From NCBI RefSeq assembly GCF_002797755.1, contig NZ_PGFI01000012.1, positions 421,489 through 485,488 of the forward strand: DNA of 64,000 nucleotides. Reading direction: 5' to 3'. This stretch comes from Brevirhabdus pacifica. Its GTDB lineage: Bacteria; Pseudomonadota; Alphaproteobacteria; Rhodobacterales; Rhodobacteraceae. Position numbers and translations under genes: made by a program. The notes below the pieces were generated by a model, which did no database searches, was not told the origin of the DNA, and saw only the letters and a list, made by a program, of their open reading frames with translations. Below, piece by piece: positions 37,592 to 48,057 of this stretch; within the stretch, counting starts at the first letter, position 1; each line of letters opens with the position of its first letter.

Positions 37592-38962
37592 TCATCGCCG
37601 GTTGAACGCCGGAGAGGCCAGCACCAGGCCGACCCCTTCCCAGCGTGTCTCGGCCGCCGAGACGGCGAAGCGCAGCCGCCCGTCCGCCGCGTCCGCCAGG
37701 GCCGTCTCGAGGAAAAGCCGCGGGTCCGGCAGGTCGCGATGGACCTCGGAGGGCACGGCCATCGCCCACTGGATCCGGGCGGCCATTGCCTGGGGGGTGA
37801 TCCAGGCCTCGTCCTCCTCGGGCCAGCCGTTGGGGGCGGAGGGCTGCTGGAAGGGCTGGCCCATCACCGACAGGGGCCCGAAGATGCTGCGCTGCCGGTC
37901 CTTGCGCTTCATCCGGTGCAGCGCCTCCTCCTCGGGATCGAGGGCGCGATAGGCGGCGACGATAAATTCCAGCGGGCGGCGGGCCTTGGTGCCCAGCGGC
38001 TCCCACGCGGCGGGGTGGTCCAGCATGGCGGCGGTCATGGCGCGCAGGTCGTCACCCCCTGCCAGATAGGCCCCGGCCATCGCCTCGATCAGGTCGTCCG
38101 GCGGGGCGGGCCCCAGGAAATGCACCGCCAGCTTCCGCGCCAGGTGCCGGGCCGTGGCGGGATGGCGGGCCAGCATCTCGAGGGCTGCGTGAATATCCTC
38201 GATCGCCGGCCGCTTACCGCCAAACCGCTGACCCAGAACGGTCTTCGTCCCCGGCTCTGCGATGTTGCGGCGATAGGTGAAACCGCGGCCAAGGTCGGCG
38301 TATAGACCCGTCAGCAACAGCGCCATCTGCTTGACGTCTTGCTGGTCATAGGGGCCGCCCACGCCAAGGGTGTGCAGCTCCAGCATCTCGCGGGCGAGGT
38401 TCTCGTTGACGCCCCTGCCCTTCTTCAGGCCGACCGGAGAATTCGGGCCGAAGGACCGGCTTTGGTCCAGGTATTCCAGCATCATCGGATGGGTTACGAC
38501 GGCCCGCAGCATGGCGCCGAACCGGCCGGCGACATGGGGGCGGATCGCATCCTCGACATAGTTCGTGACCGCGCCGCGCAGGGCACGCGGGCGGGCGCGC
38601 ACGGTGAAATGATCGGCCCAGAACCAGGTCAGCCGCTCGCGCAGCGGCGCGGGTGAGTGGATACCGCGGGACAGGAAATTCATCGCGTCGCGGGCGGTGC
38701 CGGCATCCATCTCCTTGCCGGCGGCCTTCAGCCGCGCCTTGACCTCGGCATTGCTGCGATCCGATTTCATCTGCCGTCGCAGGGTCTGGAAGGCGTCGGC
38801 CGTGACGCGCCGGGCCTCGAAGGACTGCATGGGAAAGCGGCGGGCGGCCTCGTCGGGGGCGTCCAACCCCGCCATCAGCGCGGCGGCGTCGGCGGGCGCG
38901 GGATAACGCGGTGACAGGCCGGTCCCGAAGCGGATGGCGCTGATCGTCGCTTTGGCGGTCAT
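37592..38962 (-). CDS. DUF1800 protein, partner of DUF1501
   Basis: 456 residues with the DUF1800 pattern: AIRFGTGLSPRYPAPADAA, LRERLTWFWADHFTVR, NENLAREMLELHTLGVGGPY, FHAALEML-like HAALEMLARHPATARHLARKL. It lies directly upstream of the DUF1501 gene on the same strand, the usual order. No obvious signal peptide is seen with the ATG at 38962; GGAG precedes that start. Function unknown. Confidence 0.92.
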   Translation of the reverse strand: MTAKATISAIRFGTGLSPRYPAPADAAALMAGLDAPDEAARRFPMQSFEARRVTADAFQTLRRQMKSDRSNAEVKARLKAAGKEMDAGTARDAMNFLSRGIHSPAPLRERLTWFWADHFTVRARPRALRGAVTNYVEDAIRPHVAGRFGAMLRAVVTHPMMLEYLDQSRSFGPNSPVGLKKGRGVNENLAREMLELHTLGVGGPYDQQDVKQMALLLTGLYADLGRGFTYRRNIAEPGTKTVLGQRFGGKRPAIEDIHAALEMLARHPATARHLARKLAVHFLGPAPPDDLIEAMAGAYLAGGDDLRAMTAAMLDHPAAWEPLGTKARRPLEFIVAAYRALDPEEEALHRMKRKDRQRSIFGPLSVMGQPFQQPSAPNGWPEEDEAWITPQAMAARIQWAMAVPSEVHRDLPDPRLFLETALADAADGRLRFAVSAAETRWEGVGLVLASPAFNRR

Positions 38963-39084
38963 CTTGCGCACTCCGTCTGGATGGGCGTCGGCGACAGGGG
39001 CCCGGCCGGAACAGTTTAGCACCCGCCGGGACCCAAGGCACGGGCGAAGACGCGGCCCGGGCGGCCTTGGCGGATGGAACCGGC

Positions 39085-39110
39085 GGAACATTGCGACCTC
39101 ACGCGGCGTT
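39085..39110 (+). promoter_or_regulatory. EcfG-type promoter of the hemerythrin gene
   Basis: GGAAC, 17 bases, CGTT: a full match to the general-stress consensus, with the -10 only 32 bases before the hemerythrin start codon. This is the best-placed of the EcfG-like sites in the window. Confidence 0.65.
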
Positions 39111-39142
39111 GATCGCACGAACAGCCCCCGGGGAGATTACAG

Positions 39143-39619
39143 ATGCCGAACATTTACGAGGCCATCATGGCCGACCACGAAGAACACCGCGCCCTGCTGG
39201 AGCGCATCGCAGCCACCAGCGGCGACAGCGAGGAGCGGCGCGAGGCTTGGGAAAGCTTCTATTACGACGTCAAATCCCACGCCGCCGCCGAGGAAGAGAC
39301 CTTCTATTCCAAGCTGATCTCGAAGACCTGGGGCCAGGACGCCGCCCGCCACTCGGTGCACGAGCATCAGCAGCTGGACGATCTGCTGGAAGAGCTGAAC
39401 GAGATGGACATGTCCCAGGGCGCATGGCTTGAGAAGTTCAAGAAGCTGCGCGAGGAATACGAGCATCACATCGACGAGGAAGAGGACGAGGTCTTCAGCC
39501 GCGCCAAGGAAGTGATCGACGCCTCCGAGATCGAGGGCTACGGCCGCCGGTTCCTGTCCCGCAAGGACGAGGAGCGCAAGCTGGTCGACAAGAAGGTCGC
39601 CGACAGCCTCGAGGACTGA
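39143..39619 (+). CDS. hemerythrin HHE-domain protein
   Basis: 158 residues. Diiron-ligand pattern: His12/His15 in ADHEEHRALL, HxxxE at His46-Glu50 (SHAAAEEE), HEH near residues 73-75, and HxxxE at His109-Glu113 (EHHIDEEEDEVF). Such proteins bind O2 or NO, store iron, or repair iron-sulfur centres. A general-stress promoter lies immediately upstream, suggesting a role in oxidative or nitrosative stress. The ribosome site is GGGGAG. Confidence 0.9.
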   Translation: MPNIYEAIMADHEEHRALLERIAATSGDSEERREAWESFYYDVKSHAAAEEETFYSKLISKTWGQDAARHSVHEHQQLDDLLEELNEMDMSQGAWLEKFKKLREEYEHHIDEEEDEVFSRAKEVIDASEIEGYGRRFLSRKDEERKLVDKKVADSLED

Positions 39620-39645
39620 GTTTCATTACGACGCTCACGGAAAGT

Positions 39646-39677
39646 AAAACGCCGGCCTGTTGAGGGCCGGCGTTTGC
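39646..39677. terminator. bidirectional terminator between hemerythrin gene and aspS
   Basis: AACGCCGGCC and GGCCGGCGTT form the stem around TGTTGAG. AAAA precedes and TTT follows, so it can serve both convergent genes. Confidence 0.88.
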
Positions 39678-39708
39678 ACATTCATTGGTGTAAATTCGAT
39701 GGACGGGA

Positions 39709-41487
39709 TCAATCCTCGGCGGGGATGACCCGCAGGCGCAATTCGCGTAGCTGCTCGTTGGTGGGCTCCGAGGGAGCCTCCATCATCAGGTCCTCGGCGC
39801 GCTGGTTCATCGGGAACATGATGACCTCGCGGATGTTGGCCTCGTCGGCCAGCAGCATCACGATCCGGTCGATGCCGGCCGCGCAACCGCCGTGGGGCGG
39901 TGCGCCGTAGCGGAACGCCTTGACCATGCCGCCGAAGCGCTTGTCGACCTCTTCGGGGCCATAGCCCGCCAGCTCGAACGCCTTGTACATGATGTCCAGC
40001 TTGTGGTTCCGGATCGCGCCCGAGATCAGCTCGTAGCCGTTGCAGGCAAGGTCATACTGGTAGCCAAGGACCTCCAGCGGATCGCCCTGCAGCGCCTCCA
40101 GCCCGCCCTGGGGCATCGAGAAGGGGTTGTGCGAGAAGTCGATCGCGCCGGTCTCCTCGTCCTTCTCGTACATCGGGAAGTCGACGATCCAGGCGAATGC
40201 AAAGCGGTCGGTGTCGGTGAGCCCAAGCTCGTTGCCGATCTCGGTGCGGGCCTTGCCGGCGACGGTCTCGAAGGCCGACGGCTTGCCGCCAAGGAAGAAG
40301 GCCGCGTCGCCCACGCCCAGGTCAAGTTGCTGGCGGATGGCCTCGGTCCGCTCGGGGCCGATGTTCTTGGCGAGGGGGCCGGCGGCCTCCATCTGGCCGT
40401 CGGTCTCGCGCCAGAAGATGTAGCCCATGCCGGGCAGACCCTCTTTCTGGGCGAAGGCGTTCATGCGGTCGCAGAACTTGCGGCTGCCGCCCTTGGGGGC
40501 GGGGATGGCGCGGATCTGGGTGCCGTCCTGTTCCAGCAGTTTGGCGAAGATGGCAAAGCCCGAGCCGCGGAAATGCTCGGACACGTCCTGCATCTTGATC
40601 GGGTTGCGCAGGTCGGGCTTGTCGGTGCCATACCACATGGCCGCGTCGCGATAGCTGATCTGCTCCCACGTGGTGTCGACTTTGCGGCCGCCGCCGAATT
40701 CCTCGAAGATGCCCTGCACCACGGGCTGGATCGTGTCGAACACGTCCTGCTGGGTGACGAACGACATCTCCATGTCGAGCTGGTAGAAATCGGTGGGCGA
40801 ACGGTCGGCGCGCGGATCTTCATCGCGGAAACAGGGGGCGATCTGGAAATACTTGTCGAAGCCCGAGACCATGATCAGCTGTTTGAACTGCTGCGGTGCC
40901 TGGGGCAGCGCGTAGAACTTGCCGGGATGCAGGCGCGAGGGCACCAGAAAGTCGCGCGCGCCCTCGGGAGAGGACGCGGTGATGATCGGCGTCTGATACT
41001 CGCGGAAATCCGCACCCCACATCCGCTTGCGGATCGAGGCCACCACGTCCGAGCGCAGGGTCATGTTGCGCTGAAGCTTCTCGCGGCGCAGGTCCAGGAA
41101 GCGATAGCGCAGACGCGTCTCTTCGGGGTATTCCTGATCGCCGAAGACCATCAGCGGCAGTTCCGCAGCCTCGCCCAGAACCTCGATGTCGCGTACGAAG
41201 ACCTCGACCTCGCCGGTGGGGATCTTGGGGTTCACCAGCTCGGGGTCGCGGGCCTTCACGGTGCCGTCGATGCGGATGCACCATTCGCTGCGCACCTTCT
41301 CGACATCGGCGAAAACGGGGCTGTCGGGGTCGGCCAGCACCTGGGTCACGCCGTAATGGTCACGCAGGTCGATGAACAGGATGCCGCCGTGGTCGCGCAC
41401 CCGGTGGACCCAGCCCGACAGGCGGACGGTATCGCCGACGTTGGATTTGTCGAGATCGGCGCAGGTATGGGTGCGGAAAGCGTGCAT
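39709..41487 (-). CDS. aspS: aspartyl-tRNA synthetase
   Basis: 592 residues, bacterial-type class II synthetase. The N-terminal OB-fold anticodon domain ([20 protein letters not shown]) is followed by motif 2 ([21 protein letters not shown]), the GAD insertion domain, and motif 3 ([14 protein letters not shown]). Alphaproteobacterial enzymes of this type often charge tRNA-Asn as well; whether this one does cannot be read from sequence alone. The start at 41487 gives the usual [10 protein letters not shown]-terminus. Confidence 0.96.
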   Translation of the reverse strand: MHAFRTHTCADLDKSNVGDTVRLSGWVHRVRDHGGILFIDLRDHYGVTQVLADPDSPVFADVEKVRSEWCIRIDGTVKARDPELVNPKIPTGEVEVFVRDIEVLGEAAELPLMVFGDQEYPEETRLRYRFLDLRREKLQRNMTLRSDVVASIRKRMWGADFREYQTPIITASSPEGARDFLVPSRLHPGKFYALPQAPQQFKQLIMVSGFDKYFQIAPCFRDEDPRADRSPTDFYQLDMEMSFVTQQDVFDTIQPVVQGIFEEFGGGRKVDTTWEQISYRDAAMWYGTDKPDLRNPIKMQDVSEHFRGSGFAIFAKLLEQDGTQIRAIPAPKGGSRKFCDRMNAFAQKEGLPGMGYIFWRETDGQMEAAGPLAKNIGPERTEAIRQQLDLGVGDAAFFLGGKPSAFETVAGKARTEIGNELGLTDTDRFAFAWIVDFPMYEKDEETGAIDFSHNPFSMPQGGLEALQGDPLEVLGYQYDLACNGYELISGAIRNHKLDIMYKAFELAGYGPEEVDKRFGGMVKAFRYGAPPHGGCAAGIDRIVMLLADEANIREVIMFPMNQRAEDLMMEAPSEPTNEQLRELRLRVIPAED

Positions 41488-41886
41488 TTCGGTTCCTCGG
41501 GCGGGCGTCTTGGACGGATTTCGGTCAGGTATCGTGCGGATAACTGGTTTGCGCCGATACATACCGCAAGCGCCCGGAAGTCAAGGGATGCAGCGGTGCC
41601 GTGCCGTCGCGGCGGCCGGATCGGCCCCTTGGAGGTGGCCCGGGCGCGCGCATCCCCCGAGGGAGGCTCGGGCAGCCGAAGATTCCAGCGCGGGAACCCG
41701 CCACCCAGCCCCGATCGCGGCTGCCACCAGGCGATCATGGCAAACCCGGTTCTCCAAACTGTGAAACGGGGTAAATCTTTACAAGTGGTTTATACCGTCC
41801 CAGAATATCCCTGTTTTACGCAAATACGCGGTCGCATTCCGCCGCGCGGGTCCAGATTTCGGACCTCATGAGAATGGAAGGTTGCC
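41488..41886. other. divergent intergenic region, aspS and cfa
   Basis: 399 bases. The aspS side is GC-rich without motifs. The cfa side (about 41760-41830) is AT-richer (GTAAATCTTTACAAGTGG, GGTTTATACCG, TGTTTTACGC) and probably holds the cfa promoter, but no consensus with correct spacing was identified. No small gene is supported. Confidence 0.5.
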
Positions 41887-43119
41887 ATGTGGATCAGCCT
41901 GCTTGACCAGATGCTCGGACGCCTGTTCCGCCAGGGACGGCTTCGGGTCGTATTCCCCGACGGGCAAGAACGAAGCTACGGCACCGGCCCGCAGAAGCCG
42001 ATGGTCGTTCGCCTGAACGATCCCGCCCTGCCCCGTCGGCTTGTCCTCAACCCCGATCTCGCCTTGGGCGAGGCCTACATGGACCAGACCCTGACCATAG
42101 ACGGTGACGACCTGGAGGGCTTTCTTGCGCTTCTGATCGCCAACCGCTCGGCCGGGGGGCGCAGCTGGATCCTGGACGCCAACCTCAAGGCGCAAAAGGC
42201 GATGCGTCGCATCCGGCAGCGCAACACCGCGCGTAGCGCCCAGTCAAACGTCGCCCATCACTACGATCTGTCGGGGCGCCTCTACGAGTTGTTCCTCGAC
42301 GAGGACCGGCAATATTCCTGTGCCTATTTCCGCCATCCAGACGACACGCTGGAAGAGGCCCAGGCCCAGAAGAAGGCCCATATCGCCGCCAAGCTGCTGC
42401 TGCGCCCGGGAATGCGGGTGCTGGACATCGGCTGTGGTTGGGGCGGCATGGCGCTGACGCTGGCGCGCGATTATGGGGTCCGGGTTGTCGGCCTGACCCT
42501 CAGCGAGGAACAGCTTGGCGTGGCCCGCCGCCGCGCCGAGGAGGCGGGCCTTGCCGAGCAGATCGAATTCCGGCTGCAGGATTACCGCGCGGTCGCCGAA
42601 CGGTTCGACCGCGTGGTCTCGGTCGGCATGTTCGAACATGTGGGCGTGCCCCACTACCGCGACTATTTCCGCAAGGTTCAGCAATTGCTGGTGCCCGATG
42701 GAATCGCCTTGATCCACACGATCGGGCGCGGCACGCCGCCGGGGGCCACCAGCCCCTGGATCGCCAAGTACATCTTTCCTGGCGGTTACGTTCCGGCCAT
42801 GTCGGAGGTGCTTGAAGCGATCGAGAAGGAGGACCTGGTGACCACGGATGTCGAGGTCTGGCGCATGCATTACGCCGAAACCCTGCGCCACTGGCGGATG
42901 CGCTTCGACGAGAATGTCGAGCAGATCCGCGCGCTTTACGACGAGCGGTTCGTGCGCATGTTCCGGTATTACATGCTGGCGTCCGAGATGACCTTCCGCC
43001 ATGCGCGACAGTCGGTGTTCCAGTTCCAGCTGAGCCCCAGCATGAACGCCGTGCCGCTGACCCGAGACTACCTATACGGCGGCGGCGAGGACCAGGCGAT
43101 GACCCGCGCCGCCGAATAG
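41887..43119 (+). CDS. cfa: cyclopropane-fatty-acyl-phospholipid synthase family
   Basis: 410 residues, SAM-dependent. The SAM site is [19 protein letters not shown], with [19 protein letters not shown] and the C-terminal [26 protein letters not shown] are family features. It methylenates unsaturated acyl chains of membrane lipids, usually on entry to stationary phase or acid stress. Some relatives make other methylated lipids, so the exact product is inferred. SD: GGAAGG before the ATG. Confidence 0.92.
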   Translation: MWISLLDQMLGRLFRQGRLRVVFPDGQERSYGTGPQKPMVVRLNDPALPRRLVLNPDLALGEAYMDQTLTIDGDDLEGFLALLIANRSAGGRSWILDANLKAQKAMRRIRQRNTARSAQSNVAHHYDLSGRLYELFLDEDRQYSCAYFRHPDDTLEEAQAQKKAHIAAKLLLRPGMRVLDIGCGWGGMALTLARDYGVRVVGLTLSEEQLGVARRRAEEAGLAEQIEFRLQDYRAVAERFDRVVSVGMFEHVGVPHYRDYFRKVQQLLVPDGIALIHTIGRGTPPGATSPWIAKYIFPGGYVPAMSEVLEAIEKEDLVTTDVEVWRMHYAETLRHWRMRFDENVEQIRALYDERFVRMFRYYMLASEMTFRHARQSVFQFQLSPSMNAVPLTRDYLYGGGEDQAMTRAAE

Positions 43120-43364
43120 GCGGGCACGCGGCAAGGCGACCGGCCGGGAATCGCACCAAGGGCGGCGCACCCGCCCTGCGGGGGCCTTGCGCCCCTTTCC
43201 TCGCCCCTGTGCTGCCAGCCGACCGGCGGTTTCTGCCGCCAACCGCCGCCCGGGGCAGAAACCGGCCTTGCAACACGGGGCCGTCCCTCTATAACCGCGT
43301 CAATTTGGAACATGACACACTGGCCCGGTTCGTCCGGGCAAGCCGCTTCGGGGAAACTGCCGCC

Positions 43365-46300
43365 ATGCCGAAAAGAACCGACATCAAAACCATCATGATC
43401 ATCGGCGCAGGGCCTATCGTCATCGGACAGGCCTGCGAGTTCGACTATTCCGGTGCACAGGCTTGCAAGGCCCTGCGCGAGGAAGGCTATCGCGTGGTTC
43501 TGGTCAACTCGAACCCCGCCACGATCATGACCGACCCGGACATGGCCGATGCCACCTACATCGAGCCCATCACCCCCGAGATCGTCGCCCGCATCATCGA
43601 GAAGGAACGTCCCGACGCGCTGCTGCCCACGATGGGCGGACAGACCGGGCTGAATACCTCGCTGGCGCTGGCCGACATGGGCGTGCTTGAGAAATTCGGC
43701 GTCGAGCTGATCGGCGCCAACCGCGAGGCCATCGAGATGGCCGAGGACCGCAAGCTGTTCCGCGAGGCGATGGACCGCATCGGTCTGGAGAACCCCAAGG
43801 CCACCATCGCCAACAACATGCAGGAATGCATGGACGCCATCGAATACGTCGGCCTGCCGGCGATCATCCGCCCCGCCTTCACCCTTGGCGGTACCGGCGG
43901 CGGCGTGGCCTACAACCGCGACGACTACGAACATTACTGCAAGACCGGCCTCGACGCTTCGCCGGTCAACCAGATCCTGATCGACGAATCCCTGCTGGGC
44001 TGGAAAGAGTTCGAGATGGAGGTCGTGCGCGACCGCAACGACAACGCCATCATCGTCTGCGCCATCGAGAATGTGGACCCGATGGGCGTGCACACGGGCG
44101 ATTCGATCACCGTGGCCCCCGCGCTGACCCTGACCGACAAGGAATACCAGATCATGCGCAACGGCTCGCTGGCCGTGCTGCGCGAGATCGGCGTCGAGAC
44201 CGGCGGCTCGAACGTGCAATGGGCCGTGAACCCCGAAGACGGCCGCATGGTCGTGATCGAGATGAACCCGCGGGTCTCGCGCTCGTCGGCGCTGGCCTCC
44301 AAGGCCACGGGCTTCCCCATCGCCAAGATCGCCGCCAAGCTCGCCGTCGGCTATACGCTGGACGAGCTGGACAACGACATCACCAAGGTGACGCCCGCCA
44401 GCTTCGAGCCGACCATCGACTATGTGGTCACCAAGATCCCGCGCTTCGCCTTCGAGAAGTTCCCCGGCGCCCAGAACAACCTGACCACGGCGATGAAGTC
44501 GGTGGGCGAGGCGATGGCCATCGGCCGCACCATCCACGAGTCGCTGCAAAAGGCGCTGGCCTCGATGGAGACCGGCCTGACCGGCTTTGACGAGATCGAC
44601 ATCCCCGGCGCCCCCGACATGGCCGCCATCACCAAGGCGCTCAGCGCCCAGACCCCGGACCGCATCCGGGTGATCGCCCAGGCCATGCGCCACGGGCTGG
44701 ACAATGACGCCATTCAGGCCGCGACCTCGTTCGATCCGTGGTTTCTGGCCCGCATCCGCGAGATCGTCGAGGCCGAGGCCGCCATCCGTCGCGATGGCCT
44801 GCCCCTGACCGAAGACGGTTTGCGCAAGCTCAAAATGATGGGCTTCACCGACGCGCGTCTGGCCAAGCTGACCGGCCGCGACGAGGGCACCGTGCGCCGC
44901 GCCCGCCGCAACCTTGGCGTCAACGCCGTCTTCAAACGGATCGACACCTGCGCCGCCGAGTTCGAGGCCCAGACCCCCTACATGTATTCCACCTACGAAG
45001 CCGACGCGATGGGCGACGTGGAATGCGAATCGCGCCCCAGCGACCGCAAGAAGGTGGTCATCCTTGGCGGCGGCCCCAACCGGATCGGTCAGGGGATCGA
45101 GTTCGACTATTGCTGCTGCCACGCCTGTTTCTCGCTGACCGATGCCGGTTACGAGACGATCATGGTTAACTGCAACCCCGAGACGGTCTCGACCGACTAC
45201 GACACCTCGGACCGGCTTTATTTCGAACCGCTGACCTTCGAGCATGTGATGGAGATCCTGCGGGTCGAGATGTCCAACGGCACCCTGCACGGCGTGATCG
45301 TCCAGTTCGGCGGCCAGACGCCCCTGAAGCTGGCCAACGCTTTGGAGGCCGAGGGCATCCCGATCCTTGGCACCTCGCCCGACGCCATCGACCTTGCCGA
45401 GGACCGCGAGCGGTTTCAGGCACTTGTCCAGCGCCTTGGCCTGAAGCAGCCCCATAACGGCATCGCCTCGACCGACGCCCAAGCGATGATGATCGCGCAG
45501 GAAATCGGCTTCCCGCTGGTGATCCGCCCTTCCTACGTGCTGGGCGGCCGGGCGATGGAGATCGTCCGCGACATGCCCCAGCTGGAGCGCTACATCGCCG
45601 AGGCCGTGGTGGTCTCGGGCGACAGCCCCGTGCTGCTGGACAGCTACCTGTCCGGCGCGGTCGAGATCGACGTGGACGCCATCTGCGACGGCACAGACGT
45701 GCATGTCGCCGGCATCATGCAGCATATCGAAGAGGCCGGCGTGCACTCGGGCGACAGCGCCTGTTCGCTGCCCCCCTACTCGCTGCCCCAGTCGATCATC
45801 GACGAGCTGCACGTCCAGACCCGCGCGCTGGCGCTGGCCCTTGGCGTGGTCGGCCTGATGAACATCCAGTTCGCGGTCAAGGATGGCGAAATCTACCTGA
45901 TCGAGGTCAACCCCCGCGCCTCGCGCACCGTGCCCTTCGTCGCCAAGGCCGTCGGCAGCCCCATCGCCTCGATCGCGGCACGGGTCATGGCCGGCGAGAA
46001 GCTTTCGGCCTTCGACCTGAAAGACCCGCAGATCGAAGGATTCGCGGTCAAGGAAGCCGTCCTGCCCTTCGCCCGCTTCCCGGGCGTCGACACGCTGCTT
46101 GGGCCCGAGATGCGCTCGACCGGCGAGGTCATGGGCTATGACGCCAGCTTCGCGCGCGCCTTCCTCAAGGCGCAGCTGGGTGCCGGCACCGTCCTGCCCC
46201 AGTCGGGCCGGGTCTTCCTGTCGATCAAGGACGCCGACAAGACGCCCGAGCTGGTCGAGACCGCCAAGATCCTGCGCGAGCTGGGCTTCGAGATCGTCGC

Positions 46301-46592
46301 GACCCGCGGCACGGCCGAGTTCCTGACCACCAACAAGGTGGAATCGACCGTGGTGAACAAGGTCTACGAGGGCCGTCCGAACATCGTCGACATGATGAAG
46401 GACGGCGGGATCGCCCTGGTGATGAACACCACCGAGGGCGCCCAGGCAGTCGAGGACTCGCGTTCGATGCGCGCGGTCGCGCTTTACGACAAGATCCCCT
46501 ACTTCACCACCGCCGCGGCCTCCCATGCCGCTGCGCTGGCGATGCGCTCGGCACGCGAGGGCGAGATCGGCGTGCAGGCCCTCCAGGGCTGA
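43365..46592 (+). CDS. carB: carbamoyl-phosphate synthase, large subunit
   Basis: 1075 residues. It makes carbamoyl phosphate from bicarbonate, two ATP and ammonia delivered by CarA. Two homologous ATP-grasp halves are seen ([20 protein letters not shown] and [20 protein letters not shown]), then an MGS-like allosteric domain at the C-terminus. It supplies argF and pyrimidine synthesis. carA is not adjacent. The start at 43365 matches family N-termini ([14 protein letters not shown]). Confidence 0.97.
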   Translation: MPKRTDIKTIMIIGAGPIVIGQACEFDYSGAQACKALREEGYRVVLVNSNPATIMTDPDMADATYIEPITPEIVARIIEKERPDALLPTMGGQTGLNTSLALADMGVLEKFGVELIGANREAIEMAEDRKLFREAMDRIGLENPKATIANNMQECMDAIEYVGLPAIIRPAFTLGGTGGGVAYNRDDYEHYCKTGLDASPVNQILIDESLLGWKEFEMEVVRDRNDNAIIVCAIENVDPMGVHTGDSITVAPALTLTDKEYQIMRNGSLAVLREIGVETGGSNVQWAVNPEDGRMVVIEMNPRVSRSSALASKATGFPIAKIAAKLAVGYTLDELDNDITKVTPASFEPTIDYVVTKIPRFAFEKFPGAQNNLTTAMKSVGEAMAIGRTIHESLQKALASMETGLTGFDEIDIPGAPDMAAITKALSAQTPDRIRVIAQAMRHGLDNDAIQAATSFDPWFLARIREIVEAEAAIRRDGLPLTEDGLRKLKMMGFTDARLAKLTGRDEGTVRRARRNLGVNAVFKRIDTCAAEFEAQTPYMYSTYEADAMGDVECESRPSDRKKVVILGGGPNRIGQGIEFDYCCCHACFSLTDAGYETIMVNCNPETVSTDYDTSDRLYFEPLTFEHVMEILRVEMSNGTLHGVIVQFGGQTPLKLANALEAEGIPILGTSPDAIDLAEDRERFQALVQRLGLKQPHNGIASTDAQAMMIAQEIGFPLVIRPSYVLGGRAMEIVRDMPQLERYIAEAVVVSGDSPVLLDSYLSGAVEIDVDAICDGTDVHVAGIMQHIEEAGVHSGDSACSLPPYSLPQSIIDELHVQTRALALALGVVGLMNIQFAVKDGEIYLIEVNPRASRTVPFVAKAVGSPIASIAARVMAGEKLSAFDLKDPQIEGFAVKEAVLPFARFPGVDTLLGPEMRSTGEVMGYDASFARAFLKAQLGAGTVLPQSGRVFLSIKDADKTPELVETAKILRELGFEIVATRGTAEFLTTNKVESTVVNKVYEGRPNIVDMMKDGGIALVMNTTEGAQAVEDSRSMRAVALYDKIPYFTTAAASHAAALAMRSAREGEIGVQALQG

Positions 46593-46617
46593 ACCACCCG
46601 CCATCGGGGAAATGATC

Positions 46618-46646
46618 GGGGGCTGCTGCGGCGGCCCCCTTTTCTT
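46618..46646 (+). terminator. carB terminator
   Basis: GGGGGCTGC and GCGGCCCCC form the stem, followed by TTTTCTTT, 25 bases after the carB stop. Confidence 0.88.
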
Positions 46647-46795
46647 TGGGCGATGTCACGGGACAGGCGCCGGCGCTGTGGCCCTGCTGCGTCATGTTTC
46701 GGCAGAGGGGTCGTCGGCGCACGGGAAGGCGGGGTTCGGCTTGCAGGGCCCGGGACGACAGGCCACCCTTGGACCGAACCAACGGGGGACGAAAG

Positions 46796-46870
46796 ATGCG
46801 CGTTTTACTGATGCTGAGCCTGCCACTGCTTCTGTCGGCCTGTGGCGTGCCGCTGGTGCCCTTCATCTGA
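46796..46870 (+). CDS. 24-residue lipoprotein
   Basis: A tiny frame: MRV, a hydrophobic core (LLMLSLPLLL), lipobox LLSAC with Cys at residue 16, and the tail GVPLVPFI. GGGGGAC precedes the ATG at correct spacing. After cleavage and lipidation only nine residues would remain. It is too short for most gene finders. Similar micro-lipoproteins are probably widespread but I cannot name a family; entericidin-like or bacteriocin-release-like roles are only analogies. Confidence 0.65.
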   Translation: MRVLLMLSLPLLLSACGVPLVPFI

Positions 46871-46901
46871 AGGGCGCTGCCGTCATCGTGACGGCGGCCG
46901 A

Positions 46902-47381
46902 TCAGCCGATGGTCTCGTCCTCGAGATGCAGGCGCATCTCCAGCAGGACCTGCTGGATCTCGTTGGTCTCGCGCAGCAGACGCTTGGCCTCATTGGCCGA
47001 GATCACCCCGTCCTCGATCGCGACGTTGTATTCCCCCATCAGCGAGGCAAAGCGCTGGGACAGCGCCACCACGTCCGCGTTGACCCCGCCCGAGCGGGGC
47101 TCGCGGGTGCCACCATACTGAATGGTCACGCCCCGCAGGTCGGCAAGGGCGGCGGTGACATGGGGAAAGCGGGCGGCCTCTTCCAGGGCGGCGACCGTGT
47201 CGATCGGCATGAACCGGTCTTCATGCTCGGGGCTGGTGGAATAATAGCGTCCCAGGGTGGCCTTGGACTTGCCGGCCAGCGCGCAGGCGGCTTCGAAACC
47301 CACGTCCTTGACGAGAGCCTCCGTGTGTTTCTTCAAATACCCACCTGCCGTACCCATAGGAGCCTGATAATCCTTTGACAT
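46902..47381 (-). CDS. HTH-type protein, possibly CII-like
   Basis: 159 residues. A probable helix-turn-helix (VGFEAACALAGKSKATLGRYYS, about 27-48) is followed by helical sequence (SQRFASLMGEYNVAIEDGVI, SANEAKRLLRETNEIQQVLL) likely to drive oligomerisation. The arrangement recalls phage CII-type regulators and is compatible with a conserved alphaproteobacterial regulator. A palindrome sits 8 bases upstream of the start codon, consistent with autoregulation. The ribosome site is weak; a second Met at 47357 is possible. Confidence 0.75.
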   Translation of the reverse strand: MSKDYQAPMGTAGGYLKKHTEALVKDVGFEAACALAGKSKATLGRYYSTSPEHEDRFMPIDTVAALEEAARFPHVTAALADLRGVTIQYGGTREPRSGGVNADVVALSQRFASLMGEYNVAIEDGVISANEAKRLLRETNEIQQVLLEMRLHLEDETIG

Positions 47382-47691
47382 GGCTAAAGGAAGCGAAATT
47401 TCGCCTTCCGCCCGCCTGCGACGGATTTCGCGGTTGTCAAAAGGCCGGTAATCGGCTGGGGGGAAAACCGGAACCGCTTTCCCATTACGATTTGTTAACT
47501 ATGCGCTCATCATGATGGACATTCCTTGGGGATTTTGGTGCCGGGGAATGTGACGAGTGGCCGATTATTTCGTCGGTTTAGTGTGGGGGGTGCCGTAGTT
47601 CCCGCGCCTTGGGAAATATCGCCGAAATTGAGACGGCTTCCTCTGCGGCAGCCCCCTTTTCGCCTTCGCCTCGTATTTTCAAGCGCTCGAG
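47382..47691. other. intergenic region with operator-like palindrome
   Basis: 310 bases between the HTH gene start and the csaA stop (both genes on the minus strand). The HTH-proximal end carries the palindrome at 47389-47409. The middle is AT-richer (ACGATTTGTTAACTATGCGC) and may hold the HTH gene promoter. No gene is supported. Confidence 0.55.
47389..47409. promoter_or_regulatory. operator-like palindrome
   Basis: The 12-bp perfect palindrome GCGAAATTTCGC (47393-47404) is flanked by GGAA and TTCC with one extra base on one side. It sits directly before the HTH gene and could overlap its promoter or ribosome-binding region. Confidence 0.55.
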
Positions 47692-48057
47692 TCAGTACAG
47701 CCTGCCGCCGATAGGCACGTCGTGGTCCGGTGCGACCAGCACGACCTCGCCATCGGCGTCGGGCACGCCCAGGACCAGCACTTCGGACATGAACTTGCCG
47801 ATCTGGCGCGGGGCGAAATTGACCACCGCCATGACCCGCCGCCCGACCAGTTCGTCGGGCGTGTAATGGGCGGTGATCTGGGCCGAGCTTCTGCGCTCGC
47901 CCAGTTCGGAACCCAGATCGACCCACAGCTTGATGGCGGGCTTGCGCGCCTCCGGGAAGGGTTCGGCGCGCGTGATGCGGCCGACCCGGATGTCGATCTT
48001 CAGGAAATCGTCGAAGGTGGCTATTTGCGCCGCTTCCGTGCCGTCCACCTCACTCAT
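47692..48057 (-). CDS. csaA: CsaA-like tRNA-binding-domain protein
   Basis: 121 residues, a stand-alone EMAP/ARC1 OB-fold domain: FLKIDIRVGRITRAEPFPEARKPAIKLWVDLG, SSAQITAHYTPDELVGRRVMAVVNFAPRQIGKFMSEVLVLG, ending VPIGGRLY. CsaA proteins bind tRNA-like RNA and have been described as export chaperones; the role here is uncertain. Its start overlaps the proC stop by 8 bases, so translation is coupled to proC. Confidence 0.93.
   Translation of the reverse strand: MSEVDGTEAAQIATFDDFLKIDIRVGRITRAEPFPEARKPAIKLWVDLGSELGERRSSAQITAHYTPDELVGRRVMAVVNFAPRQIGKFMSEVLVLGVPDADGEVVLVAPDHDVPIGGRLY

Noticed and set aside
43068..46604. 1178-codon open frame antisense to carB
   Set aside because: Same GC-driven shadow effect; low-complexity translation and complete overlap with carB.
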